Assembly (NCBI GenBank): GCA_022826045.1
Contig: JAJDVQ010000018.1
Span: 62,001-126,000, forward strand
DNA from: Acidimicrobiia bacterium
GTDB lineage: Bacteria > Actinomycetota > Acidimicrobiia > Acidimicrobiales > Poriferisodalaceae
Length of the DNA: 64,000 nucleotides
Direction of reading: 5' to 3'
A program made the position numbers and the translations under genes. Under the pieces are notes generated by a model. The model was not told the DNA's origin. It ran no database searches and was given only the letters and a program-made list of their open reading frames with translations. This document shows, in pieces, positions 26,427 through 34,774 of the stretch (its first letter is position 1; the number at the start of each line of letters is the position of its first letter).

Positions 26427-27212
26427 GTGTCCGATCCCACCCGAGACTTCGCCCAGATGCCGGCAGGCGAGGCGCCGGGGCAGCCGCGGCCCGTCATCAT
26501 GCCCGGCGGCACCGGCAAGCGCCGCATGGGCCTGGTGCTTGCCGGTTTCGCGCTGGTGGCAGGCGCAGCGATCGGGTTCTGGTACGTGCTGCAGAGCGTC
26601 GATCAGCGCGGGCAGTACGTCGTGGCGGCACGCGAGATCGCGCGCTGGGAACGGGTCGGCTCGTCAGACTTCAGGCTCGTGGAGGCGGACGTCGGAGATG
26701 GCGCTGCCGCCACCGCGGATCAGATGGGCGCTATCTACGGCCAGTGGGCAACAGGTCCGATCCCCGCAGGCACGTTCATCACCGCGGGCATGTTCCGGCC
26801 GCCGCCGCTGTCGAGCGAAGCCGAGGCCAGCAGCATCGTCATCCAGGTGAGCCTGCCCGCAGAAGACGTCAGCTATGGCGCGCTCGAGACCGGCGACACC
26901 ATCGCATTGATCGGGCGCGAGCCGCTGCTCGATCCCGCGCAGGGCTTCCTGGCAGATGACGGCTTCGACGCCGGGTTCGACGCGTCGGTGCCGGAGCTCT
27001 CGCTCATCGGGGTGCTGCGGCTCGACAACGTCCAGGGCGGCAATGCCATCTACGTCGTCGAACCGGCGAAGGCTCTCGAGATCCAAGGCTTGGTTCGCCG
27101 CTATCTCCAAGCCACCGATCGCCAGATCTGGAGGCTGGGAATCGACCTCACGGCCGACGACATCCAACGGGCACTGGACGGCGAGACAAATTCGGTGGAC
27201 AATGGGGGATGA
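26427..27212 (+). CDS. CpaB/RcpC-like pilus assembly protein with SAF domain
   Basis: 261 residues if GTG 26427 is the start; ATG 26457 is an alternative. One N-terminal span (MGLVLAGFALVAGAAIGFW) is followed by a SAF-like domain starting 'QYVVAAREIARWERVGSSDFRLVEA' and 'ATGPIPAGTFITAGMF'. The C-terminal part has 'VSLPAEDVSYGALETGDTIALIG', as in CpaB proteins. CpaB is an envelope component of Tad pili. In a Gram-positive cell without secretin it may act at the cell wall. It is the first gene of the Tad operon; the TadZ-like gene follows after 21 bases. Confidence 0.82.
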   Translation: MSDPTRDFAQMPAGEAPGQPRPVIMPGGTGKRRMGLVLAGFALVAGAAIGFWYVLQSVDQRGQYVVAAREIARWERVGSSDFRLVEADVGDGAAATADQMGAIYGQWATGPIPAGTFITAGMFRPPPLSSEAEASSIVIQVSLPAEDVSYGALETGDTIALIGREPLLDPAQGFLADDGFDAGFDASVPELSLIGVLRLDNVQGGNAIYVVEPAKALEIQGLVRRYLQATDRQIWRLGIDLTADDIQRALDGETNSVDNGG

Positions 27213-27233
27213 AGAGTCAAGAGTATCGCTGAC

Positions 27234-28790
27234 ATGTTGACGGTCTACAGCACGTATGGATCACCGGGCGCATCCACCACCGCGATCTATCTGGCTGCGC
27301 AGTGGGCGTCGTCGGGCCGCCAAGTGCTGCTGATCGAGACCGACGCTGCCGCCGGCTCGCTGAGCCAGAAGCTCGGCATCCAGTTCACTCCCGGCACGGC
27401 CTCGTTCATGGCAGCGGGCAAGCCAGTGACCGCCGCGAGCCTCGTCGAGCACGCGCAGGACGTCCTCTTCAACGACTTCCATGTCATGCCCACTCCGTCG
27501 AGCCCGTCCGGGGCGCGGACGGTCGCCGAGAAGTTCGCACGGTTCGGCGAGGAGCTGCGGGACATCTCCGACAGCGAGATGGGGATCATCGTCGACGGAG
27601 GCCGCCTGACACCCGAAGCCCGCACGTCGGAACTGACCACCTGCGCCGCCGCTGTGCTGGTGGTCACCCGCGACAATGCGCAGGTCCCGAGCCTCGAGCA
27701 CCTCCAGGGCGCTCTGGTCGCAGAAGCCTCCGAACCCGGACCGCTCGGCTTGGTGACGACCATCGGGCCGAGCCCCCTGAGCGACGACGAGTGGCACTCC
27801 AATCACGGCTTGACCTTCGTCGGCAGCGTCGAGCTCAGCTCCGAACGCGGCACTGACCTGTCGATGTTCATGGCGAGGGGCAAGCGCAAATCGCGCAAGC
27901 TGCGCGGCAGCCTCGAAAAACTCGCCGACCGGCTGTACGAGTTCGCACACCCGGCAAGCGCCGCCGCACCGCGGGCACGCCTTGCGGCGAGCCGGCCGGC
28001 CATCGACGAGACCGCCGACGGCGAAAGCCCCGCGGAGCCCGACCGAAGCGTGTCTGGCGCCGACGCCGACGATCCGGCCCTCAATGCGCCGCCGCCACAA
28101 GCCGATGCGGCCATGCCGACGGCGCCTGCAGCGGCAGTCGAGCACCACGGCGGCCCGCCGCCAGACGCCGCCCTCGCCGCCCCCTCCTCGATGCCCCAAA
28201 CGCAGCATCCCCCGGACGGCTACGAGCAGTTCCAGCAGCCGGGTCACGAGCAGCGGGAATATCCCCAGCAACCGGGCTATGCCCCGCAGGGGTACGAACA
28301 GCAGCCGGGCTACCCCCCTCCGCCGGGCTACCCGCTGCCGGAACACCCAGTCGGCGGGCCTGCCTCGGCTGCCGCTGGACATGTGCCGTTCACCCCGGAA
28401 GCCCCGCCGCACATGCAGCCGCCGCACGGCGACACCGGTCCCGAGTACGCAGCCGGCCCGGATGCCGGCTTCCCGGCCGTCGGCTACCCGCAGCCCCAGC
28501 CGCAGTACCCCCCGCCGACGCAGGCCGGCGGGGCCTATCCCCCGTCGGCGCACGACCCGGCGGCCTACGGCTACAGCGACGACGGCACGCCGCTGCACTA
28601 CGGCCAGCCGGCCCAGGCCCCCCACCAGCCGGCGCAGCCCGCACCGGACTCGCTCCCCATGCCGCCTGCTGAGGCGCCCAGCTTGCCGAGCGGCTCGTTC
28701 CGCACATGGGCAGCGCATCTCTTCGGCGAGACGGCGGCCGACGACTCCGACCGGAACCGGTCTCAGCCCGACCAGGGAGCGACGGCGTGA
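27234..28790 (+). CDS. TadZ/CpaE-like ATPase-fold protein with Pro/Gln-rich tail
   Basis: 518 residues. The first 230 have a MinD/ParA-like fold: LTVYSTYGSPGASTTAIYLA at the Walker A position, 'VLLIETDAAAGSLSQKLGI' and 'GIIVDGGRLTPEA' at Walker B. The P-loop (GSPGASTT) lacks both the signature lysine and the catalytic lysine, so ATP hydrolysis is doubtful. From about residue 250 the protein is low-complexity, rich in Pro, Gln, Tyr, Ala (many PGY and PQ units), and it ends in a short conserved-looking segment FRTWAAHLFGE. TadZ proteins place the pilus machine at the pole; atypical Walker A sites are known in that family. Confidence 0.8.
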   Translation: MLTVYSTYGSPGASTTAIYLAAQWASSGRQVLLIETDAAAGSLSQKLGIQFTPGTASFMAAGKPVTAASLVEHAQDVLFNDFHVMPTPSSPSGARTVAEKFARFGEELRDISDSEMGIIVDGGRLTPEARTSELTTCAAAVLVVTRDNAQVPSLEHLQGALVAEASEPGPLGLVTTIGPSPLSDDEWHSNHGLTFVGSVELSSERGTDLSMFMARGKRKSRKLRGSLEKLADRLYEFAHPASAAAPRARLAASRPAIDETADGESPAEPDRSVSGADADDPALNAPPPQADAAMPTAPAAAVEHHGGPPPDAALAAPSSMPQTQHPPDGYEQFQQPGHEQREYPQQPGYAPQGYEQQPGYPPPPGYPLPEHPVGGPASAAAGHVPFTPEAPPHMQPPHGDTGPEYAAGPDAGFPAVGYPQPQPQYPPPTQAGGAYPPSAHDPAAYGYSDDGTPLHYGQPAQAPHQPAQPAPDSLPMPPAEAPSLPSGSFRTWAAHLFGETAADDSDRNRSQPDQGATA

Positions 28791-28846
28791 ATGCCGCCCG
28801 GCCTGCCCGCGCCGAGGCTGCGGGCCGGCCGTAGCGGCCAGCGACG

Positions 28847-30370
28847 ATGACCGACGCCGCCGAGCGCCGTCCCGGGTTCGAGCTCTTCGAGCAGTCGCGC
28901 AACGACCTGCTGCGCCACTACCTCGAACTGCAACGCCAGAAACTGCCGCCCGATGTCATCGACGTACGGCTGCTGGCCGTCGCGGACCGGCTGCTCGAGC
29001 AGAGCGACACCGCTGCTGTGATGCGCGGCGACGCGCAGCTCGACCCCGAGAGCCGACGAGAGTTCCGCGCCAGCGTGCGAGGGCTGATGGGCGGCGGCGC
29101 ACTCGTGCCGCTGCTCGAGCGTCCCGACGTCGAGAACATCCATGTGCTCGGCCACGACACGGTGATCCTGTCGCTGGCCGACGGCCAGCGCATCATGGCG
29201 CCCCCGCTGGCCGCCAGCGAGGAGGAGTTGGTGACGATGATCCGTCACCTCGCCGCCACTGCCGGTCACACCTCGCGCCGGTTCGACGCTGCCTCGCCGA
29301 TCCTCGACCTGCGCCTGTCGTCGGGGCACCGGCTCTTCGCGGTCACCGCGGTCGCCGAACGGACGTCCATGGTGATCAGGCGTCACCGCATGCTGACCGC
29401 CTCCCTCGACCTGCTGCTGCAGTCAGGCACTGTCACCCCGCAGATGATCCCGGTGCTGCGCGCGGCGGTGCGGCCTCCCGACCCGGCCAACATGCTGGTG
29501 GTGGGCGGCACCGGCGCCGGCAAGACGACGCTGCTGCGCTCGCTGCTCTCTGAGGTGCCGCAGTCTGACCTGATCGTCACCGTCGAGGACACGCTCGAGC
29601 TCCACCTGCGCTCGTCGGGCCTGCACGAGCGGACGCTCGCGCTCGAGACTCGCACTGCCAACACCGAGGGCACCGGCGAGATCGCCATGTACGACCTGCT
29701 GCGCGCAGCGCTGCGGATGTCGCCCGACCGGGTGATCGTCGGCGAGGTGCGCGGCGGCGAGGTGATGCAGCTGCTGCAGTCGATGGGCATCGGGGTCGAC
29801 GGGTCGCTCGGCACGATCCATGCGGGCAGCACCGAGGCCGCCATCAACAAGATCCTGATCTATGCGCAGCGCTCGCCCGACGCGCCCACGCCAGACTCGG
29901 TGCTGCGCGAGATCGCCGAGGTGCTGCACCTGCTGGTGTACATCAAGAAGCTCCCCGACGGCCGCCGTGCCATCACGTCGATCCGCGAGGTCACCGGCTA
30001 CGCCGACGGCGAGGTGCTGACCAACGAGGTGTTCGCGCCCGGCCCTGACGGCGCAGCCGTCTACACGCGGCCCTTCAAGCCCGGCGGCGAGGCGCTGGCA
30101 CGGCTGCAGGCGGCCGGCTTCGACCCGGCCATGCTGGGGGCGCCGATGCAACCCGCAGGCGTCACCCAGCAGCTGCCGACCGTCGCTGCGCCCCATCCGC
30201 AGGCGCCGCCGCAGCCGGGGTATCGCCAGCCTCACGGGCAGAGCCATTACCCGCAGCGGCCCGCGGCCCCAGGCCAGGGCCAGCCGATGCCCGCTCCCCC
30301 TAACGGGGCTGTTCCCCCCCGCCCCCCGGCGAGTCCCGTGCCGCCGCGCCAGCCCCGCACAGGAACCTGA
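28847..30370 (+). CDS. tadA: Tad pilus assembly ATPase (CpaF/TadA)
   Basis: 507 residues. An N-terminal helical domain leads to the secretion ATPase core with Walker A GGTGAGKTTLL (about residue 219), Asp box 'VTVEDTLELHL', Walker B 'RVIVGEVRGGEV' and His box 'GSLGTIHAGS'. It hydrolyses ATP in the cytoplasm to drive pilus assembly through TadB and TadC. After about residue 430 the tail is Pro/Gln/Gly-rich, like that of the preceding gene product. The two disordered tails, in consecutive genes, may interact. It is followed by tadB after three bases. Confidence 0.94.
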   Translation: MTDAAERRPGFELFEQSRNDLLRHYLELQRQKLPPDVIDVRLLAVADRLLEQSDTAAVMRGDAQLDPESRREFRASVRGLMGGGALVPLLERPDVENIHVLGHDTVILSLADGQRIMAPPLAASEEELVTMIRHLAATAGHTSRRFDAASPILDLRLSSGHRLFAVTAVAERTSMVIRRHRMLTASLDLLLQSGTVTPQMIPVLRAAVRPPDPANMLVVGGTGAGKTTLLRSLLSEVPQSDLIVTVEDTLELHLRSSGLHERTLALETRTANTEGTGEIAMYDLLRAALRMSPDRVIVGEVRGGEVMQLLQSMGIGVDGSLGTIHAGSTEAAINKILIYAQRSPDAPTPDSVLREIAEVLHLLVYIKKLPDGRRAITSIREVTGYADGEVLTNEVFAPGPDGAAVYTRPFKPGGEALARLQAAGFDPAMLGAPMQPAGVTQQLPTVAAPHPQAPPQPGYRQPHGQSHYPQRPAAPGQGQPMPAPPNGAVPPRPPASPVPPRQPRTGT

Positions 30371-30373
30371 CTC

Positions 30374-31288
30374 GTGCACACCTTCGCCTCGGTATCGTTC
30401 GGCGCTCTGGCCGGCTTGGGCGCAGCGACACTGCTGATCGGCCTGCGCAAGCTGCCCGCACGAGCACCGCGCCAGCGCCTGCGGAATTTCCGGGCCAAGA
30501 GCCTGCAGGCACGCGCCTCGAGCGTCGACGCCTCGCTGCTGCTCGGCTTCGGCCTGGCGGTGGTGCTCGGCTTCGGGGCATGGTACGCCACCGGGTGGCT
30601 GGTGGCTGCGCTGATCGGCGCGGCCAGCGGCATGATCGCCCCCAAGATGATCTCGGTGCCCCGCCAGCGCCGGGCGGTGGCCGACGAGATCGAGGCCTAC
30701 TCGCAGTGGACCGAGCAGATCCGCGATCTGGTCGCCGCCAGCGGCTCGCTGTTCGAGGCGGTCACGCTCTCCGCCCCGAGCTCGCCGCCCTTGCTGCGGG
30801 CCGATGTCACCCAGATGGCGTCGCTGGCAGGCACAGTCGGCCTCACGGCCGCGCTCGACTGGTTCGCCGCCCGGATGCAGTCGCCCTATGCCGACCGCCT
30901 GGTGCTGGGCATGAACATCGCCTGGGATTCCGGCGCCCGTATCACCGAGGCATTCGAGAGCGTGTCCCGCGCCATGCGCACCGAGGTGGAGATGCGCAGG
31001 CGCAATGAGGTTGCCAACGCACGCACATGGACGCAGGTGGTGTCGATCACCGGCATCACGGTGGTGTCGGTGGTGTTGATGTTCGCGTTCAATCGCGGTT
31101 TCTTTGATCCGTTCGGGTCGCTGGTCGGCCAGATCATCCTGCTGATGGTGGGCGCCATGATCTTCGGGAACATCCTGTGGGTGCTGAAGCTGTCCGCTTC
31201 GGGCGCTCCGGTGCGGCTGCTCGACCAAGAAGAGCTCGAAGACCGGCTGGCCGGCCTGACGTTCGCATCCGAGGCGGCCACATCATGA
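30374..31288 (+). CDS. tadB: Tad pilus inner-membrane platform protein TadB
   Basis: 304 residues from GTG 30374. N-terminal spans (VSFGALAGLGAATLLIGL, LLLGFGLAVVLGFGAWYA), a cytoplasmic T2SSF-type helical domain with 'YSQWTEQIRDLVAASGSLFEAV' and 'LGMNIAWDSGARITEAFESVSRAMRTEVEMRRR', and C-terminal spans including 'ITGITVVSVVLMFAFNRGFF'. It pairs with TadC as the membrane platform on which TadA acts. The stop overlaps the tadC start (ATGA at 31285). Confidence 0.9.
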   Translation: MHTFASVSFGALAGLGAATLLIGLRKLPARAPRQRLRNFRAKSLQARASSVDASLLLGFGLAVVLGFGAWYATGWLVAALIGAASGMIAPKMISVPRQRRAVADEIEAYSQWTEQIRDLVAASGSLFEAVTLSAPSSPPLLRADVTQMASLAGTVGLTAALDWFAARMQSPYADRLVLGMNIAWDSGARITEAFESVSRAMRTEVEMRRRNEVANARTWTQVVSITGITVVSVVLMFAFNRGFFDPFGSLVGQIILLMVGAMIFGNILWVLKLSASGAPVRLLDQEELEDRLAGLTFASEAATS

Positions 31289-32139
31289 TCACGCCGGTGC
31301 TGGCCCTCGCTGCGGCCGCGGGCATCGGCCTCATGCTCGTGTGGTCGGGCATGAGGCCTTCGTCGCCACAGTCGGCCATGAGCACACGCGCTGCGGCGCA
31401 GCAGGCCGCACGCCGCGTGCAGCGCGACCTGCAGTCCAAGCGGCAGCTGAGCCAGGACGCAGCCATGGTGGGCCGCGCGCTGGAGATCCACGCGCTCGCG
31501 AAGCTCGCCGGTCTGGTCGCCGGCGCGGTGCTCGTCATCATCGGCGCGATGCTGCTCTCGGTGGCATTCGGCGTGTCGTTGCCGCTGCTGCTGACGCTGG
31601 CGTCCGCGGCCGGCGGAGCGCTGCTGGGCTGGTGGCTGCCCGACTCGATGCTGAAGACCGACGCAGAGAACGAGCGCGAGCACTTCAAGCAGTCGATGGA
31701 GGCATGGCTGGAGCTGGTCGCGCAGCTCGTGACGGCGGGGTCAGACACGCACGCTGCGCTGTTCATCGCCGCGGGCTACAGCAACCAGCCGGCGTTCGGT
31801 GCGATACGCGACGCGCTGGCCGAGGCGTCCGCGCTCGGCGAGCCGCCGTGGATCGGCCTGCGCCGGCTGAGCGAGGAGCGACGGCTGCGGTTCATGGAGC
31901 CGTTCATCGCCTCGCTGGAGCTGGCGGGCACCACCGGTGCGGGGTCGCGGCAGGCCATCGTGAGCCAGGTCGACGCAGCGCGTTCCAAGTCGCTGGCCGA
32001 AGCCGACGCTGCGGCGGCCTCAGCGAGCGAGAAGATGGGCGCCCCGCTGGCGCTCATCGGCGGTGCGTTCATGATGCTGATGGGCTACCCGCCGCTGGCC
32101 GGAATCCTGAACTCCGATTCCATCCCCACCGGCTTCTGA
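31285..32139 (+). CDS. tadC: Tad pilus inner-membrane platform protein TadC
   Basis: 284 residues from ATG 31285 (MITPVLALAAAAGIGLMLVW), coupled to tadB. It has an N-terminal span, a pair of spans near residues 75-115, the T2SSF domain with 'FKQSMEAWLELVAQLVTAGSDTHAALF', and a C-terminal span 'LALIGGAFMMLMGYPPLAGIL'. It is the partner of TadB. It is the last gene of the cpaB-tadZ-tadA-tadB-tadC run. Confidence 0.9.
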   Translation: MITPVLALAAAAGIGLMLVWSGMRPSSPQSAMSTRAAAQQAARRVQRDLQSKRQLSQDAAMVGRALEIHALAKLAGLVAGAVLVIIGAMLLSVAFGVSLPLLLTLASAAGGALLGWWLPDSMLKTDAENEREHFKQSMEAWLELVAQLVTAGSDTHAALFIAAGYSNQPAFGAIRDALAEASALGEPPWIGLRRLSEERRLRFMEPFIASLELAGTTGAGSRQAIVSQVDAARSKSLAEADAAAASASEKMGAPLALIGGAFMMLMGYPPLAGILNSDSIPTGF

Positions 32140-32283
32140 CACGCTCTTGCATCCGGCTCGCTGGCGCAGTCAGCGCCGTCCGGCAGCAGACGTTTTCGAG
32201 GCTCGGGCAACGTGTGCTCAGTCGCAGGCGCCTGCCTCATCGGCAAGGTCGGCGAGAGCGGAGCTGTCGGCGCCACGGCTACG

Positions 32284-32553
32284 GTGAGCAGCGTGAGCAT
32301 CCTGAACGTGGTGGCGCTGGCGGCGGGCGCCGTCGGGCTTGTCGGCGGCATCGTCGGGATCTGGGTTGCCATGCGCACCGCTACGCGGGTAGCGGTGAAG
32401 GTCGTCGCCGCGGCGAATGACAGCGGCCCCAAGCTGAGCGATGTGGAACGGCGCCTGCGCCTGCTGGAGGAATGGCGCTGGCAGACCGCTGCGTCGGCGC
32501 CGCCGCCTCAGCCCGCCGCTCCCGCAGACGCCCCGCCTGCACCCGGCGCATAG
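32284..32553 (+). CDS. Small single-span membrane protein, unknown
   Basis: 89 residues from GTG 32284; GTG 32293 is also possible. One transmembrane segment near the N-terminus (VVALAAGAVGLVGGIVGIWVAM), a basic and then charged helix with 'LSDVERRLRLLEEWRWQTA', and a Pro/Ala tail. The anchor-plus-helix design is like the larger coiled-coil proteins at 33846-34391 and 35534-36181, which could point to a shared role at the pilus. No family is recognised. It lies between tadC and the pilin-like gene. Confidence 0.5.
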   Translation: MSSVSILNVVALAAGAVGLVGGIVGIWVAMRTATRVAVKVVAAANDSGPKLSDVERRLRLLEEWRWQTAASAPPPQPAAPADAPPAPGA

Positions 32554-32614
32554 CCCGCCGCGCGCAGCGGCTGCTTGCATCTGCTGCAACGAGCGCCTTT
32601 TCGTAGATGCACGA

Positions 32615-32651
32615 GCGCTGTGCATGACCGCTGTGCATGACCGCTGTGCAC
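32615..32651 (+). repeat. 13-base tandem repeat upstream of the pilin-like gene
   Basis: The unit CGCTGTGCATGAC occurs twice in a row and is followed by a partial third copy (CGCTGTGCACGGC). It lies in the 314-base gap 32554-32867 before the pilin-like gene, upstream of its probable promoter. The remainder of that gap shows no coding potential. The repeat may be a protein-binding array or a slippage site. Confidence 0.6.
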
Positions 32652-32766
32652 GGCTGCTGTCGGCACGATGGCTGCCGACGCTCCGAGACTGTCAAGCATC
32701 TGGCATTCCCGCCGGGTCGGGCGTGAGCGCTGCCGTGGCTTCGCCGCTGGCTGCCTCGGATTTCGC

Positions 32767-32793
32767 TTGACGAAGAGTCGCGACCATGACAAT
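32767..32793 (+). promoter_or_regulatory. Probable promoter of the pilin-like gene
   Basis: TTGACG at 32767-32772 is a near-consensus -35 element. GACAAT at 32788-32793 is a fair -10 at 15 bases spacing; CAATCT, two bases on, gives 17. The pilin-like start is 75 bases downstream with a strong AAGGAAGG ribosome site. No comparable elements precede the truncated second copy. Confidence 0.45.
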
Positions 32794-32867
32794 CTGTCCG
32801 CAACGTCAGCGTGTGCTTGGAAGCGGTGCCGGGTGCGTCGCACCAAGCCCGACAAGGAAGGTGCGCG

Positions 32868-33368
32868 ATGACCGAAACGCTTGCATTGGCCGTGGGGATC
32901 CCACTGGCCCTAGGAGCGATATGTCTGGTTTCACGTCGAAGTAGACAGCTCATCACCGCCGACACTCGCGGCATCGCCCTGCAGACGGTGATCGTGATAG
33001 TGGTAATGCTCGTTATCGCCGGCGGAGTCTCCGGCGTCCTGCTCAGCCGAGGCAGCGACGTGATCAGCGACCTCGAGAGCAGCGATGTCAGCGCATCCGA
33101 GATCAACTCACTGGACGAGTGCACTGACGCATTCCGCGCACTCACCAAAGAGGCCGGCACCGCCGTGACATCCAGTATCTCCGGTGAGAAGAAAGCACGA
33201 TGGACTACTACCCAATGCGTTGTCCACGGCACAGCTGACGGCAGCAATAATTTCACCCAGAGAGCGTGCGAGCAGTACCGCGGGCCGTCGGGCGGACGCG
33301 CCACGTTCGCCTCAGACAGCGACGGCGACAGCGGTGCCAACGGGTTCGAGATGTGCACTATCGCCTGA
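32868..33368 (+). CDS. Pilin-like protein (full-length copy)
   Basis: 166 residues from ATG 32868, preceded by AAGGAAGG. A 35-residue leader with its own hydrophobic stretch ends in RRSRQLITADTRG; after Gly35 comes a 24-residue hydrophobic helix (IALQTVIVIVVMLVIAGGV), the layout of a type IV/Tad prepilin with cleavage at Gly35. The usual Glu5 is not present. The C-terminal domain holds four cysteines (85, 117, 134, 163) likely to form disulfides. It has its own promoter and a strong terminator at 33415-33461, and lies between tadC and the TadE-like genes. An inverted partial copy is at 34775-35152. I infer it is the major or a minor pilin of the Tad system. Confidence 0.72.
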   Translation: MTETLALAVGIPLALGAICLVSRRSRQLITADTRGIALQTVIVIVVMLVIAGGVSGVLLSRGSDVISDLESSDVSASEINSLDECTDAFRALTKEAGTAVTSSISGEKKARWTTTQCVVHGTADGSNNFTQRACEQYRGPSGGRATFASDSDGDSGANGFEMCTIA

Positions 33369-33414
33369 TGCAGGGTTGCTGAGCTTCTGCCCCTGACAGG
33401 AGTACTGCCGAGGT

Positions 33415-33461
33415 GCGGCCTCGGGGCTGGGGTTCCATCCCGCCCCGAGGCCGCCTCTTTT
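33415..33461 (+). terminator. Intrinsic terminator of the pilin-like gene
   Basis: A perfect 13-bp stem, GCGGCCTCGGGGC (33415-33427) with GCCCCGAGGCCGC (33442-33454), with inner GGG/CCC pairing, followed by CTCTTTT. It lies 46 bases beyond the stop. A closely matching hairpin in inverted orientation follows the truncated copy (34679-34726). Confidence 0.85.
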
Positions 33462-33566
33462 GGGCCGAGGCTTCGGGGCAGATGTCTGCCGGGTCGATGG
33501 GTCACGACATGGGCAGCAGAGGTGGCCTGCGGTCGCCGCGGGCTGGTGCCGTCAGCCAGCCTGGGC
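33415..33566 (+). repeat. Arm 1 of a dispersed inverted repeat (3' flank of the pilin-like gene)
   Basis: The terminator hairpin and, about 70 bases further, the segment 33529-33564 (containing GCGGGCTGGTGCCGTCAGCC) recur in inverted orientation at 34520-34726. In that second segment about nine of ten bases match. The repeat therefore reaches well past the gene. The whole gap 33369-33845 contains only this repeat and no convincing gene. Confidence 0.75.
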
Positions 33567-33845
33567 GTCCCGCGCCGAGTGCCGCCCTTGGCGGCTGTGC
33601 AGCGGCTTCTGCGGTTTCGTCGTGGCAGCCGCACCCAGTGACTCCAGCACCGAATCCGCCGCATCGCCTGCCTTCGCCATCGCGCGCCTCCTTCCCGCGT
33701 GTCTGCACAGATCGCTCCGGATGCTGTGCCGACGGCAGGGCCTCGCAGTCGCAACGGTGCCTGTGCCTCAGCCGATCAGCGACATGCCGCAGGCGGCGGC
33801 CGGCCACGGCGACGGAGCAGTGCCGCGCTCGCCGCCCGGGCCGGC

Positions 33846-34391
33846 TCACTCCTGCTGTTGTGCGTCGGGCTGCTGTGCGTGGGTGTGAGGGTGGGTGCTG
33901 TGGATGGCCTCGATGCGGGCAAGCCGGTCGGTGTGGTCGAGCAGCGTCAGGCTGAGCGCGTCGAATCGTTCGTCCATCCGGGCGAACCGCGCGTCCATCC
34001 GGGCGAACCGTTCGTCGATCTGGGTGAACCGTTCGTCGATCTGGGCGAAACGATTGTCGATCTGCACGAACCGTGCGTCGACTTGGGCGAATCGGGCGTT
34101 CATGTCGGAACGGAGCGTGTCGATCTTGGCGTCGAGTGCGCTGATGTCCGCGTCGACGTCGGTTCGCAGTGCGTTGATGTTGTTATGCAGGGTGTTGATG
34201 TTGCTGTTCAGTGCGCTGAAGCCGGCGGCGGCGAGACCGAGCAGGCCGGTGATCAGCGCCGCTGCCAAGGCTGCCAGCACGGCGCCTGACGGCGATCGCC
34301 TGGTGCCGGTCTCCACGCTCGTCGCAGCGGTGCCGGGGATGTCGGGCAGCTCGGCGCCGACGCTGTCGGTCACGGGTGTGATGATAGCCAA
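33846..34391 (-). CDS. Membrane-anchored heptad-repeat coiled-coil protein, copy 1
   Basis: 181 residues from TTG 34391 with GGGAGG upstream; the start is supported because copy 2 begins with the same M(A/T)xI(T/S)PVTD sequence. A variable N-terminus, RRSPSG and a span at about 37-61 (VLAALAAALITGLLGLAAAG) lead to a coiled coil at 65-163 with seven-residue units of the type RFAQIDE (six clear copies), then a His-rich end (HSTHPHTHAQQP). The basic residues before the span predict that the coiled coil lies outside the cell. It has no recognised function. It sits within the Tad locus, between the two pilin-like copies. Confidence 0.75.
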   Translation of the reverse strand: MAIITPVTDSVGAELPDIPGTAATSVETGTRRSPSGAVLAALAAALITGLLGLAAAGFSALNSNINTLHNNINALRTDVDADISALDAKIDTLRSDMNARFAQVDARFVQIDNRFAQIDERFTQIDERFARMDARFARMDERFDALSLTLLDHTDRLARIEAIHSTHPHTHAQQPDAQQQE

Positions 34392-34470
34392 GGCGCCTCC
34401 CGGGTCTGTGCTCGTGCGCTGCGCCGAGCACAGCCGCCGTGGTGACGGTAGGCATCACAGAACGTGTGAC

Positions 34471-34495
34471 TCAAGTTATTTTCGGCCTGTTTCAG
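34471..34495 (-). promoter_or_regulatory. Phased GAAA motif upstream of coiled-coil gene copy 1
   Basis: Read on the minus strand: CTGAAACAGGCC then GAAAATAACTTGA. It lies about 80 bases above the TTG start, the same distance as the related site ahead of copy 2. It is AT-rich in a GC-rich setting and probably belongs to the promoter. The gap 34392-34774 otherwise contains the inverted-repeat arm and no gene. Confidence 0.45.
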
Positions 34496-34519
34496 ATCAT
34501 CGCGGTGCAGCATGGGCTG

Positions 34520-34726
34520 CCGAGCCGGCTGACGGCACCAGCCCGCGACGACCGCAAGGCGCGTCCGGCGCCTTGATGGGCTGGATCTGACCTTGGGCGT
34601 GAATGACCTCGTGTCCTGTGCCAGGCCGGCTGGTCCACTGGGACATGAACGCGCGCTCGCTCCCGGCGCTCCGGCCCGAAAAAGGGGCTGGCCTCGGGAC
34701 GGGACAGAATCCCCAGCCCCGAGGCC
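34520..34726 (-). repeat. Arm 2 of the dispersed inverted repeat (3' flank of the truncated copy)
   Basis: The inverted counterpart of 33415-33566. It includes the terminator hairpin at 34679-34726 and the segment 34520-34555 matching 33529-33564. The central parts are diverged. It shows that the truncated pilin-like copy was duplicated together with its 3' flank. Confidence 0.75.
34679..34726 (-). terminator. Terminator hairpin after the truncated pilin-like copy
   Basis: On the minus strand GGCCTCGGGGC pairs with GTCCCGAGGCC (one mismatch), with inner GGG/CCC pairing, followed by CAGCCCCTTTTT. It is nearly the same element as the terminator of the full-length copy. Confidence 0.7.
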
Positions 34727-34774
34727 ACACCTCGGCCGTTCTCCTGGAGTGGTCGGAGGCTCATCAACTTCGGA

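Noticed and set aside
30311-30327. Runs of seven and six C near the end of tadA as a possible phase-variation tract
   Set aside because: They encode the disordered Pro-rich tail close to the stop codon; slippage would alter only the last residues, so a switch is unlikely.
33415-33461. G-rich terminator stem as a possible G-quadruplex like the one upstream of Neisseria pilE
   Set aside because: Only two runs of four G occur on one strand, too few for a standard quadruplex; the perfect stem and U-run fit a terminator.
32381-33754. 457-codon minus-strand frame antisense to the pilin-like gene
   Set aside because: The plus strand has promoter, ribosome site, hydrophobic helix, paired cysteines and a terminator; the antisense frame is low-complexity.
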